From Kiritimatiellota bacterium (GTDB lineage: Bacteria; Verrucomicrobiota; Kiritimatiellia; RFP12; UBA1067), in contig WRJS01000012.1 in the NCBI GenBank assembly GCA_009778475.1, positions 1 to 50,544 of the forward strand: a DNA stretch of 50,544 nucleotides, read 5' to 3'. A program made the translations under genes and the position numbers. Below, one piece after another: positions 15,928 to 24,082 of the stretch. Every line of letters starts with the position of its first letter. The first letter of the stretch is position 1. A model generated the notes under the pieces. It saw only the letters and a program-made list of their open reading frames with translations. It was not told where the DNA came from and ran no database searches.

Positions 15928-16011
15928 TCGACTAAAATCGACTGACATCGACTAACATCGACTGACCTCGGTTTTAGTCGGCTTCAGTCGATATCAATCG
16001 ACATCAGTCGA
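15928..16011. repeat. TCGACT phased inverted-repeat element
   Basis: TCGACT occurs at 15928, 15938, 15948 and 15958, an exact 10-base period. The inverse (AGTCG or AATCG) follows at 15976, 15986, 15996 and 16006, again exactly 10 apart. It starts 13 bases after the oxidoreductase stop. Confidence 0.88.
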
Positions 16012-16030
16012 AACCAACCACTAACCACTC

Positions 16031-16050
16031 GGGCGGTTCATGAACCGCCC
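16031..16050. repeat. Perfect 20-base palindrome
   Basis: GGGCGGTTCATGAACCGCCC is fully self-complementary. It lies about 20 bases before the ATG of the lipoprotein gene at 16072, and could be a dispersed repeat or a regulatory site. Confidence 0.7.
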
Positions 16051-16071
16051 CTACAACTGAAAGGAATCACC

Positions 16072-16824
16072 ATGAAAGAATCACTCGTATCACTCGCACT
16101 GTTCGCGGCTGTTGCCGCCATCACGGGTTGTCAGCAAGAGCAGGCAACCGTCATCCCGGAGGGCATGTCCACCGCGCAGGGCAAGGCCCTCTCGGGGGTG
16201 AAGCCAGCCGCCATGACCCCGGCCGTCTATGCCTCGCTCACGTCCTCCGCCAAGCAGGGGGTCATCGCCGACGAGCTGCGGACCATCGGCAAGGCCATCA
16301 AAGCCTATCGGGCCAAGCACAACGGCAAATGGCCCGGAAGCCTCACCGCGCTCGTCACGGAGGGCCTGCTCCCGGCAAAGGCGCTCGTCTCCGCATCCGA
16401 CCCCACGGGCGGCAAGGAGGGCGGCGTCCCGAAGAGCTATGACCAATGGCAGAAGTCCGAGGAGGCCGACGAGCCCGACTGCAGCTTCCTGTACGAGCTC
16501 TGCTCCGCGACCGCCAAATGGGATTGGAAGTCCTACCTCGCGGGAAGCCCCTCCGTCGCGACCGTTGACCTCGACAAGGACGGCGAGGTCTCTTGGCAGG
16601 AGGCCAAGCTCTGGCACCTCGCGCGCGGCGACACCACGCAGGCCTCGCCCGGCGCCTATCCCCTGAACCGCTTCCCCGTCGTGCGCTGCTACTGGTACGG
16701 CTATCCCGGCTCGAAAGACGACACCAAGCAGCGTTCCGTCATCAGCCTCGCGGCCGACCTCGAGACGGTCTTCCTCTCCCAGCCCTGGTGGGAGAAGGAC
16801 GACGCGCCCGTGACGCTGCCGTAA
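16072..16824 (+). CDS. Predicted lipoprotein with pseudopilin-like segment
   Basis: I do not recognise a named family. A lipoprotein signal ends in the lipobox AITGC (Cys20). Residues around 65-95 (DELRTIGKAIKAYRAKHNGKWPGSLTALV) resemble the segment after the helix in type II secretion pseudopilin-like proteins, where a short N-terminal helix precedes a globular domain. A single calcium-loop-like motif, VDLDKDGEVSWQEA, occurs near residue 165. The C-terminal part is rich in Trp and Tyr. Length is 250. AAAGGAATCACC precedes the ATG. The gene lies between the MocA oxidoreductase and a repeat-rich junction and may share the oxidoreductase transcript. Confidence 0.6.
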   Translation: MKESLVSLALFAAVAAITGCQQEQATVIPEGMSTAQGKALSGVKPAAMTPAVYASLTSSAKQGVIADELRTIGKAIKAYRAKHNGKWPGSLTALVTEGLLPAKALVSASDPTGGKEGGVPKSYDQWQKSEEADEPDCSFLYELCSATAKWDWKSYLAGSPSVATVDLDKDGEVSWQEAKLWHLARGDTTQASPGAYPLNRFPVVRCYWYGYPGSKDDTKQRSVISLAADLETVFLSQPWWEKDDAPVTLP

Positions 16825-16903
16825 GCGCAACAAGCCGAGTAAGGGAGCGGGGCGCGACAAGACCGACCTTGCCTCTCCGGTAAACGCCGATGCCGTGCCA
16901 GAC

Positions 16904-17047
16904 ATGGGTGTATTTGAAGGGACGGATGATTTCGTCCAAGCACTTGGGTTTAAGGCACTCGGCAACCTCGGTCTGACTGTCATTATCTTGTTCCTGCAAG
17001 GCGTGAAAATCGTGCGCCGTCGCCTCGCCCTGCGGAACGATGCCTGA
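16904..17047 (+). CDS. Possible small membrane protein
   Basis: A 47-residue frame beginning MGVFEGTDDFVQALGF. It contains one hydrophobic helix (LGNLGLTVIILFLQGVKI) followed by a basic tail (VRRRLALR), a pattern expected of a single-pass small protein. There is no clear ribosome binding site, and the frame is open for a long way upstream. It may instead be a remnant of a longer gene or a chance frame. No family recognised. Confidence 0.25.
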   Translation: MGVFEGTDDFVQALGFKALGNLGLTVIILFLQGVKIVRRRLALRNDA

Positions 17048-17123
17048 CTGGCGCAGACTACAGAATAAGAAAACATTTCGCGTGAATCTACCCCGCTAGT
17101 GTCCTGTAAAATACAGATTTCAC

Positions 17124-17220
17124 GATGGAGGGCGAGCGTCCTCGCGAGCCGTTAGACACATTGCAGCTTAAAAGACGATATATATGCTTTCGCGGCTCGC
17201 GGGGACGCTCGCCCTCCATC
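17124..17220. repeat. Paired GGAGGGCG elements in inverted orientation
   Basis: A 28-base left arm (17124-17151) beginning GATGGAGGGCGAGCGTCCTC is repeated inverted at 17193-17220 with one mismatch, separated by 41 AT-rich bases. Related arms are at 47907-47932, 47952-47976 and, inside a coding region, 32910-32935. Confidence 0.85.
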
Positions 17221-17249
17221 CCCATTGGCCGCACGCCGCGCCAATGGGG
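17220..17249. repeat. CCCCATTGGC palindrome, single copy
   Basis: CCCCATTGGC (17220-17229) and GCCAATGGGG (17240-17249) form a perfect 10-base stem around a 10-base loop. The same unit occurs four times in tandem at 39854-40005. Confidence 0.85.
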
Positions 17250-17330
17250 TCCCCTGTCTCGCCCTCCATTTTTGCGTTTGACTTTTGGCGGCCTAATGCG
17301 CATAATTTAGCGGATGATTTTTTTGTGACC

Positions 17331-17525
17331 ATGAGAGAAGGACGGATATGTTTTTTGACCCCGATGTATTGGGTGATGATTGCGCAGGTGGGGGATGCGG
17401 CGAAGGTGCTGAACGCGGCGTTCATGACGTATGTGGCGGGGGCGGTGGCGTCGCTGATGACACCGCCCTATTGCCTCATAATTGCCCTTTTGGCAAAGCC
17501 TCGCAAAAACAGGAGAAAAAAATAA
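17331..17525 (+). CDS. Small membrane protein upstream of the PL4 mosaic gene
   Basis: The 64-residue frame (MREGRICFLTPMYWVM...) has one or two hydrophobic segments (around FLTPMYWVMIAQVG, and YVAGAVASLMTPPYCLIIALLA) and a strongly basic end (KPRKNRRKK). Its codons are GC-ending like the host genes, unlike the gene that follows. That supports this frame over the overlapping frame that would extend the next gene upstream. Its TAA stop (17523-17525) overlaps by two bases the ATA where the next gene appears to begin. Family unknown; small holin-like or other single-domain membrane proteins look similar. The start codon is uncertain. Confidence 0.4.
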   Translation: MREGRICFLTPMYWVMIAQVGDAAKVLNAAFMTYVAGAVASLMTPPYCLIIALLAKPRKNRRKK

Positions 17526-20500
17526 AAGCATCGGCAAGAAATATAGCGTCATTATGTGCAACAGCAATGCTTGCGGGGATGATTTCCATCGCGGGCATTT
17601 TCACGCCGTCGGCAAAGGCAATGAGTACGGACTATCTTGAGGAAACGTTCGACCCGACCTTTGGCGTGTGGAGCAACGTGATGGCGGCGCAGTTCCGGTG
17701 CGAAAAAGACGATGTTCGCGGGAATTATGCCGTGATGAATTGCGACAACAGATACCTTGCGAAACGCAAACTCAGCAAAATGTTAACGTCTGGCATAATC
17801 CATTATGAAATGGAATTTAAGGCAAGCGCTACAGATGCCGATAAAATTATTTATTGGGAAAACAGTAACGGGTTCCATGTTAAGTTCGGTAAAAATTATC
17901 TTGAGGTTCAAGATGGCCCGAACGGAACACGCAAAAAAGGCGCGGAAGTAGCACCCGAAAAATGGCACCATATTTTAGTCGTGTGCGACCTTGATAACGG
18001 CGGTTACAATCTCTATCTCGATCATGACAAAAAACCGTATCTGACTTGGAACGGCAATGGCAAACCGGCTTCATTGCAAACGCTGATTGTTCGTGTTGAA
18101 GGGCAAGGCGGATATTTCGCGTTTGACAATGTCAGGGTCTATGATCCGCTTATCGTATCAACTCCTGAAATGGAAGAGATTGCGGGCTACACGAAGGTTC
18201 TTACACCGCCGGACATAGCAGACGCTGCGGCAATCACAAGCCGCATTACAAAAATATATTCAGACACGAACGACACGGCATACGAATATCCCGTTTACAT
18301 CATGAAACAGTTCGGGATAATGGACGGCGAAAGCGCGACACGTTTCGGTGTCGATAAAAACATCACAGCGGGCGAATTCTTGGATGTCGCGAAGAAAGCG
18401 TTCGGCGTTACGGCATTTGCAACGCCAATCTATGCGCAACTCTCAACAGCCCCGGCGCAAACAATCAAAGAAACGCAGGTCTTGGCAATCATCTTATCGG
18501 CACTGGGTTATGACGGCGAGGCGCAGGCAGCCGGCGGGTATCCGGCCGGATACCGCGATGTCGGCAACAGGCTTTGTGTTTCCAGGGGGTTAAACATCTA
18601 TTCGACCGATACCGCGACGAGGGGTGTCGTTGCCATGTTAATGTATTATTCACTTGGCACGGAGATGAAGTCAACCGGAACGACATTATACGATAAATAC
18701 CGCCCGTCGGTAAAACCCGCTTTAAGTGAAGACGACATGAAGTGTCTGTTGCAGGACAACTTCTATTACCGTGTTGAAGCGTATAATGTTTTAAGAAGAA
18801 AAGGCGTGGCGCCGATTCAAATCACGAACGATCTTTTGAACCTGCTTGAAAGCGGCACGAAAGAGCAGAAGAAGCGCGCCGCGAGAGCACTTTCCGATAA
18901 CCAACATCCCCATGGTTTTTTTGCGAACAAGAGCCGTGACCTTTACGTCACATTAAACCAGATTGGGGCAAGTTCAAGAATGGTGACAAGTAGCCTGCTT
19001 AAAATTCTTCAAAACGAAAACGAAGATGCCGGCGTTAGAATTTACGCGCTAAGGGCGCTTTGGATGATGAATGTTGAGGAATTGGTTCCAATGCAATATT
19101 GGACTTTGGCTTTGCGCGACGAAACGACCAGATATCATCAAATGCTCCTGAACATAGCAAGTGATAGACTTGAAATGACAAATACGGAGGAATCGGTGAG
19201 CGCGCTGATAAAAGCGCTGAATGATCCTGACAGGGAAGTTATTATCCGCTCTATAGATACATTGAACCGTAAAGGCTTGAATGTGGATTTGCATGATTTG
19301 GCAAAAGCGGCGATCCCCGCGCTGAAGAGTCTGCTGGCCAATCCGGATTCAACCATTGCGCATCAGGCGGCGGTAGCGTTGAACACATTAGGCGAACGAA
19401 CACCGCTTCCGAAGATGACAAAAGCCCGGCAGCACGGGCAGTCGAGCCAAGCCGTGAAGGTTACAAAAATTTCAGAAACCGAATATGCGGTGGACAATGG
19501 CATATTTGAAGTGAGTTTTAACGGGGGCGACCGATCCGCCGGTGGGTTCAGTTCGCTGAAAATGCACGGCAGCGATGTCAGCATTGTTACAGGGAGCGGA
19601 TTCCTGACCTGGGACCATGCGGGGGGCAGTGCTACCCGGAAAGTAACTGTTGTAGAGCAAACCGACGACCATGTTGAAATATCGACGAAAATCCTTCCGG
19701 GAGGTGGTTGGACATACTCACTTGATTTCAGATTCCGTATCGTGAAAGGTGAAAGCAAGATTTATAATTACATCGTGCTTGAACAGGATGAGGACGGTGT
19801 GGGGACAAAAGATAAACCAGCAGGTATTCGAGGCGGCAGTCACATGAGAATAAACAACGCGATGTACGATTATTTCATCTCAAGCGAAAAGATGGTGGGC
19901 GCGAGGATGACAAATCCGGCGTATAACGTAACCCCGACCGGAGCAAAAGCAAGTGTTGAGCAGGCGACGGATTTGGGGGCAAGCGGTGAGGTTGAAGGCA
20001 AGTTCCTGTGGTGGCAAGGCGGCGTGGACACAAAGCTATGGGGGCATGTCAGCAACGACAGGAAGCTTGGTCTATGGCAACTGTTCCCAAGTTACGATTC
20101 CTTTGACAGCAATAATCTAAGGATGAATCTTAACGAAATCACGTCGGATATGTCGTCGATATCCTTTGCCGGTCAGTATTTTAACTGGGATGGTTTCAAA
20201 TTCCCTGCCGGAAAATATACGAAGATATATGGCCCGTATGTGTGGTACATCAACACAGGTGACAGCATGATCGATATGATGGAAGACGCTAAAACAGAAC
20301 TTGTAAAAGAAGAAAAAGCGTGGCCGTATAAATGGGTCGCTCATGAACATTTCCATCAACGCGGCGATGTAGCGGGTAAGGTGAAAATGGAAGATGGAAC
20401 CTCCGCGAAGGGCGCGTATGTGATTGTTAACGTGCATAGCGGAAGAGAGGGCGATTATGAGCCTACATGGCAGCAAAACACAGGCCCATACGGTTACTGG

Positions 20501-21223
20501 ACACGAATCTCGAACGACGACGGCACTTTTGAAATAAAAAATTTACATGCCGGCGAGTATAACGTAACCGTGTTCAAAGACGGTTATGTTGGAACGCTCT
20601 ATCTGCCGGATAAGATAATGATAAACAAAGGTCAAATAACCGATATCGGCACAGCGGTTTTCAAAGAAGAAATAAACGGACCGCTGGCGTGGAGAATAGG
20701 CATACCTGACGGCACATGGCTGTTTGACGCGGAGGATGTGTATGATTACGAAACATTGATATCGTACCGTCCGAGATTCCCGCTTGACGCTGTGTATAAC
20801 GTTGATGAAGCTGACGACAGATATGACTGGTCATCAAATCATCACGGGACCGTGAGCGGCGAGTCAAAATCCGCTGTAAGAACGATATTGTTTAACAAGG
20901 ATGCAAGCATAGATTCCGACGCTATTCTTACCTTCGCGACGGGCAGTGTTCGTGCTTCCGTGACCATTGGGCTTACGCTCAACGGCAAACCTCTTGAAAA
21001 TATCGTTTACCGATACGGCAAAACCGACGACTCCATGAATGCGCGCACCTTCGCGTACGGACGTTCCCAGCACAACAAAATCCGTATTGATAATGCGTTA
21101 TTCGTAAACGGTCAAAACAAACTCGAGATAACAATATCGAACAACACGGGGCATTTCCTGTACGACTTTGTACAGTTGGAATACAGCGGTGACAGGCAAA
21201 AACTGGACAGGGGAATAAGGTGA
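17522..21223 (+). CDS. Mosaic secreted polysaccharide lyase: LamG-like, SLH-like, HEAT, PL4 rhamnogalacturonan lyase
   Basis: Large exported enzyme (about 1233 residues) likely to cleave rhamnogalacturonan I, the PL4-type beta-elimination of pectin. In order: signal peptide (residues 1-33, cleavage after SAKA), a concanavalin/LamG-like domain (about 36-200), an S-layer-homology-like region (about 220-385, with AIILSALGYDGEAQ, GGYPAGYRDV and ATRGVVAMLMYYSL), HEAT repeats (about 400-625), a PL4-type catalytic beta-sandwich (about 645-935), an FnIII-like domain (about 940-1045) and a C-terminal carbohydrate-binding-like domain beginning GPLAWRIGIPDGTW. Base composition is clearly more AT-rich than the flanks and the SLH part is Firmicutes-like, so horizontal transfer is likely. 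Start: AGGAG (17511-17515) is followed six bases later by ATA, where the signal peptide begins; the frame is also open upstream to an ATG at 17348. PL4 assignment rests on domain order and C-terminal motifs. Confidence 0.72.
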   Translation: MKASARNIASLCATAMLAGMISIAGIFTPSAKAMSTDYLEETFDPTFGVWSNVMAAQFRCEKDDVRGNYAVMNCDNRYLAKRKLSKMLTSGIIHYEMEFKASATDADKIIYWENSNGFHVKFGKNYLEVQDGPNGTRKKGAEVAPEKWHHILVVCDLDNGGYNLYLDHDKKPYLTWNGNGKPASLQTLIVRVEGQGGYFAFDNVRVYDPLIVSTPEMEEIAGYTKVLTPPDIADAAAITSRITKIYSDTNDTAYEYPVYIMKQFGIMDGESATRFGVDKNITAGEFLDVAKKAFGVTAFATPIYAQLSTAPAQTIKETQVLAIILSALGYDGEAQAAGGYPAGYRDVGNRLCVSRGLNIYSTDTATRGVVAMLMYYSLGTEMKSTGTTLYDKYRPSVKPALSEDDMKCLLQDNFYYRVEAYNVLRRKGVAPIQITNDLLNLLESGTKEQKKRAARALSDNQHPHGFFANKSRDLYVTLNQIGASSRMVTSSLLKILQNENEDAGVRIYALRALWMMNVEELVPMQYWTLALRDETTRYHQMLLNIASDRLEMTNTEESVSALIKALNDPDREVIIRSIDTLNRKGLNVDLHDLAKAAIPALKSLLANPDSTIAHQAAVALNTLGERTPLPKMTKARQHGQSSQAVKVTKISETEYAVDNGIFEVSFNGGDRSAGGFSSLKMHGSDVSIVTGSGFLTWDHAGGSATRKVTVVEQTDDHVEISTKILPGGGWTYSLDFRFRIVKGESKIYNYIVLEQDEDGVGTKDKPAGIRGGSHMRINNAMYDYFISSEKMVGARMTNPAYNVTPTGAKASVEQATDLGASGEVEGKFLWWQGGVDTKLWGHVSNDRKLGLWQLFPSYDSFDSNNLRMNLNEITSDMSSISFAGQYFNWDGFKFPAGKYTKIYGPYVWYINTGDSMIDMMEDAKTELVKEEKAWPYKWVAHEHFHQRGDVAGKVKMEDGTSAKGAYVIVNVHSGREGDYEPTWQQNTGPYGYWTRISNDDGTFEIKNLHAGEYNVTVFKDGYVGTLYLPDKIMINKGQITDIGTAVFKEEINGPLAWRIGIPDGTWLFDAEDVYDYETLISYRPRFPLDAVYNVDEADDRYDWSSNHHGTVSGESKSAVRTILFNKDASIDSDAILTFATGSVRASVTIGLTLNGKPLENIVYRYGKTDDSMNARTFAYGRSQHNKIRIDNALFVNGQNKLEITISNNTGHFLYDFVQLEYSGDRQKLDRGIR

Positions 21224-21419
21224 AAATTTTGGTATCATTGAGCGTGTTGCATCAGCGTTGTGTAATTGCCGCCTTTCTCGACTGTGCGTCCTTCAATGCG
21301 TATCTTGAAGAGTGTTGTCGTGTTGAGTTTTCCAAGACATCGTCGATGCCGCCGAAGACGATATGCGGGCGAACGGGCGGCGCAGGTAATTTTTCAACCA
21401 TCATTTAAGGAGAAGAATA

Positions 21420-23300
21420 ATGAGCAAGAAGAACCATGTGTTTAAGGCGGAGATTCAGCAGGTGCTGGATCTCGTGATTCATTCGCTGTATTCGAAGAAG
21501 GAGATTTTTTTGCGCGAGTTGGTGTCCAATGCGTCGGACGCGATCGACAGGGCGCAGTACGTCGGCTTGACCGACAAGGCGGTCGTGGAGGACGCGCCGC
21601 AGTGGAAGATCGACATCATCGCGGACAAGGATGAGCGCACGCTGATGATCTGCGACAACGGCATGGGCATGAGCGAGGAGGACATGGACAAGAACCTCGG
21701 CGTCATCGCCAGTTCCGGCACACAGGCGTTCACGCAGGCGTTGAAGGAGAAGAAGGACGTGAACGTGCCGGAGCTCATCGGGCAGTTCGGCGTGGGCTTC
21801 TATTCGGCGTTCATGGTGGCGGAGGAGGTGACGGTCATCTCCCTCAAGCGCGGCGCGGGGCAGAAGGCGGTGAAGTGGGTCAGCGCGGGCAGCGGCACGT
21901 ACTCGCTTGAGGACGCGGCGCGGGACAAGCCCGGCACGACCGTCGCGCTGAAACTGCGCGAGGGCATGGAGGAGTTCCTTGACGAGTGGCGCGTCCGCGA
22001 GCAGGTCAAGAAGTATTCCGACTTCATCGCCTACCCCATCCGCTTCGGCGAGAAGGGTGAGGTGCCGAAGGACGACGCCGCGCCGCTCAACACCATGAAG
22101 GCGCTCTGGAAACGCGCGAAGGGCGACGTCAAGCCCGAGGAGTACGAGGAGTTCTACAAGCACCTCTCGCACGACCACCAGCCGCCGCTGAAAACCATCC
22201 CCGTCTCCGTCGAGGGCGTGGTCGAGTTCAAGGCGCTGCTGTTCCTGCCGAAAGAGGCGGGCTTCGATATGTTCATGCCGAACAAGAAGCACGGGCTCAA
22301 CCTCTACGTGCGGAACGTGTTCATCGGCGCGGACTTCGACCTGCTGCTGCCCGAGTACCTGCGCTTCGTCAAGGGCGTCGTGGACTCCAGCGACCTGCCG
22401 CTCAACGTCTCGCGCGAGATGCTTCAGGACGACGCCGTCATCCGCAAGATCAAGAGCAACATCACCGGCAAAATCCTCTCCACCCTCGCCGAGATGCAGA
22501 AGGACGCGCCCGACGACTACCGCCTCTTCTTCGCCGCCTTCGGGCGCATCCTCAAAGAAGGCTTGCACTTCGACTGGGAGAACGGCGACAAGCTCAAAGC
22601 CCTCATCCTCTTCCAGACCGCCAAGACCGAAGGCAACGGCTTCATCTCCCTCAAAGACTACGCCGCCGCCATGCCCGAGGCGCAGAAAGACATCTACTAC
22701 CTCATCTCCGACGACATCAAGACCGCCCGCCAATCGCCGCACATCGAAGCCGTCACCGGGCGCGGCTTCGACGTGCTCTTCCTCACCGACCCCGTGGACG
22801 CATACATCATCGACCGCCTCGCCGAGTTCGACGGCAAGAAACTCATCCCCGTGGACAAAGGCGACCTCGAGCTCGGCAGCGACGAAGAGAAAACCGAAGC
22901 CAAGAAAAAACTCGAAGCATCCGCCTCCGAGTACAAAGCCCTGACCGACTTCATCAAAGAGCACCTCAAAGACGACATCGCCGAAGTCAAGCTCTCGCCC
23001 CGCCTCACGGATTCCGCGTGCTGCCTCGTCGCCACCGACCGCGCCATGAACGCCACCATGGAACGCCTCATGCGAGCGATGAACCAGACCGTTCCCGACC
23101 AGCCGCGCACCCTCGAGCTCAACCCCACCCACGCGCTCATCCAGAAGATGAACGCCATGCTCACCGCCGACGCCGCCGACCCCGCGCTCGCCGACTACGC
23201 CGACCTCCTCCTCGGGCAAGCCCAGCTCGCCGAAGGCTCCCCCCCCAAAGACCCCCAGCACTTCAACCGCCTCATCACAGGGCTGATGGCGCGGCCCTAG
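21420..23300 (+). CDS. htpG: Molecular chaperone HtpG (Hsp90)
   Basis: Bacterial Hsp90, a cytoplasmic ATP-dependent chaperone. The N-terminal GHKL ATPase domain has FLRELVSNASDAIDR, MICDNGMGMSEEDM, IASSGTQAF and IGQFGVGFYSAFMVA. The middle domain has YVRNVFIGADFDLLLPEYL, followed by GVVDSSDLPLNVSREMLQ, the expected Hsp90 signature. The C-terminal dimerisation domain follows after a charged linker. Length of 626 is normal. AAGGAGAAGAATA precedes the ATG. It is followed 31 bases on by an HExxH membrane protein. Base composition returns to the host's high GC here. Confidence 0.97.
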   Translation: MSKKNHVFKAEIQQVLDLVIHSLYSKKEIFLRELVSNASDAIDRAQYVGLTDKAVVEDAPQWKIDIIADKDERTLMICDNGMGMSEEDMDKNLGVIASSGTQAFTQALKEKKDVNVPELIGQFGVGFYSAFMVAEEVTVISLKRGAGQKAVKWVSAGSGTYSLEDAARDKPGTTVALKLREGMEEFLDEWRVREQVKKYSDFIAYPIRFGEKGEVPKDDAAPLNTMKALWKRAKGDVKPEEYEEFYKHLSHDHQPPLKTIPVSVEGVVEFKALLFLPKEAGFDMFMPNKKHGLNLYVRNVFIGADFDLLLPEYLRFVKGVVDSSDLPLNVSREMLQDDAVIRKIKSNITGKILSTLAEMQKDAPDDYRLFFAAFGRILKEGLHFDWENGDKLKALILFQTAKTEGNGFISLKDYAAAMPEAQKDIYYLISDDIKTARQSPHIEAVTGRGFDVLFLTDPVDAYIIDRLAEFDGKKLIPVDKGDLELGSDEEKTEAKKKLEASASEYKALTDFIKEHLKDDIAEVKLSPRLTDSACCLVATDRAMNATMERLMRAMNQTVPDQPRTLELNPTHALIQKMNAMLTADAADPALADYADLLLGQAQLAEGSPPKDPQHFNRLITGLMARP

Positions 23301-23331
23301 CGATTTGAGATTACAGATTTCAAAATCTGAA

Positions 23332-24018
23332 ATGCTCCGCTTTCTCAAATTCCTGTCGGGTCTGTTGTTGCTGCCGCTGTGCGTGGCGGTCACCTGCGCC
23401 ACGGTGGATGTCTTGAGCAATGCCCAAGGCAAGGGGTCGGCCTTCTCGATAGAGGCGGCCTGTCTGGCGGCGGGTTTTTTCATTTGGCTGCTGTGCTGGT
23501 TCTTCCTGCCGCAGCCGGCGCGCGTTTACATCCTCGGGCACGAACTGACTCATGCGCTGTGGGCCATGCTGTTCGGCGGCCGGGCGAAGGACCTGCGCGT
23601 GAGCGCGAAAGGCGGGAGCGTGCGCGTCACGAAGAGCAACGCGCTCATCACGCTCGCGCCGTACTTCTTCCCGTTCTACACCATCGTGCTAATCCTAATC
23701 CGCTTGCTGGCAGGGCTGCTGCTCGACCCCGTGCCGTGGCCAGCGGTGTGGCTGTTCCTCGTGGGATTCACATGGTCGTTCCACTTCACGTTCACGCTCC
23801 AGAGCCTCATGGTGCGCCAGCCGGACATTTTGGAGCACGGCCGCCTCTTCTCCTACGCGCTCATCTATCTGCTGAATGTGCTTGGCATCGGGCTGTGGAT
23901 TGTCTGTACCACGTCCGCCACCCCCATGGACTTCACGCAGACCCTCGCCGCCCACACGGGCGACGCCTACCGTGCGGTCTGGGCGTGCCTGCTCGCGGCA
24001 TGGCGGTGGCGGTCGTGA
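23332..24018 (+). CDS. HExxH-containing integral membrane protein (M50-like)
   Basis: The 228-residue product has about five hydrophobic segments and a zinc-protease-like motif in YILGHELTHALWAML (H-E-L-T-H), followed by GGRAKDLRVSAKGGSV, the arrangement of M50-type membrane metalloproteases. The third metal ligand (a downstream Asp in a membrane segment) is not obvious, so activity is uncertain. I preferred the ATG at 23332 over a TTG at 23305 because the bases between them form a small inverted repeat (AGATTTCAAAATCT). Its gene follows htpG closely and may be co-transcribed. It could be a site-2-protease-like enzyme or an inactive relative. Confidence 0.6.
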   Translation: MLRFLKFLSGLLLLPLCVAVTCATVDVLSNAQGKGSAFSIEAACLAAGFFIWLLCWFFLPQPARVYILGHELTHALWAMLFGGRAKDLRVSAKGGSVRVTKSNALITLAPYFFPFYTIVLILIRLLAGLLLDPVPWPAVWLFLVGFTWSFHFTFTLQSLMVRQPDILEHGRLFSYALIYLLNVLGIGLWIVCTTSATPMDFTQTLAAHTGDAYRAVWACLLAAWRWRS

Positions 24019-24082
24019 CGGGAAAGTGACAGGTAAAAGGTGAAACACCGTTTCAATCTCTTACCTATTACTTACAACCTAT

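Noticed and set aside
17348..17521. Upstream extension of the PL4 mosaic gene to ATG 17348
   Set aside because: The first 58 codons are Gly/Asp/Cys-rich and overlap a better membrane-protein frame with host-like codons. It would bury the signal peptide. I keep it only as an alternative, since GAAGGA does precede that ATG.
21220..21408. 62-residue frame overlapping the PL4 stop by a GTGA
   Set aside because: No protein-like character beyond the first 20 residues. A minus-strand frame here (NTTTLFKIRIEGRTVE) looks slightly more like protein and may be a gene remnant, but neither is supportable.
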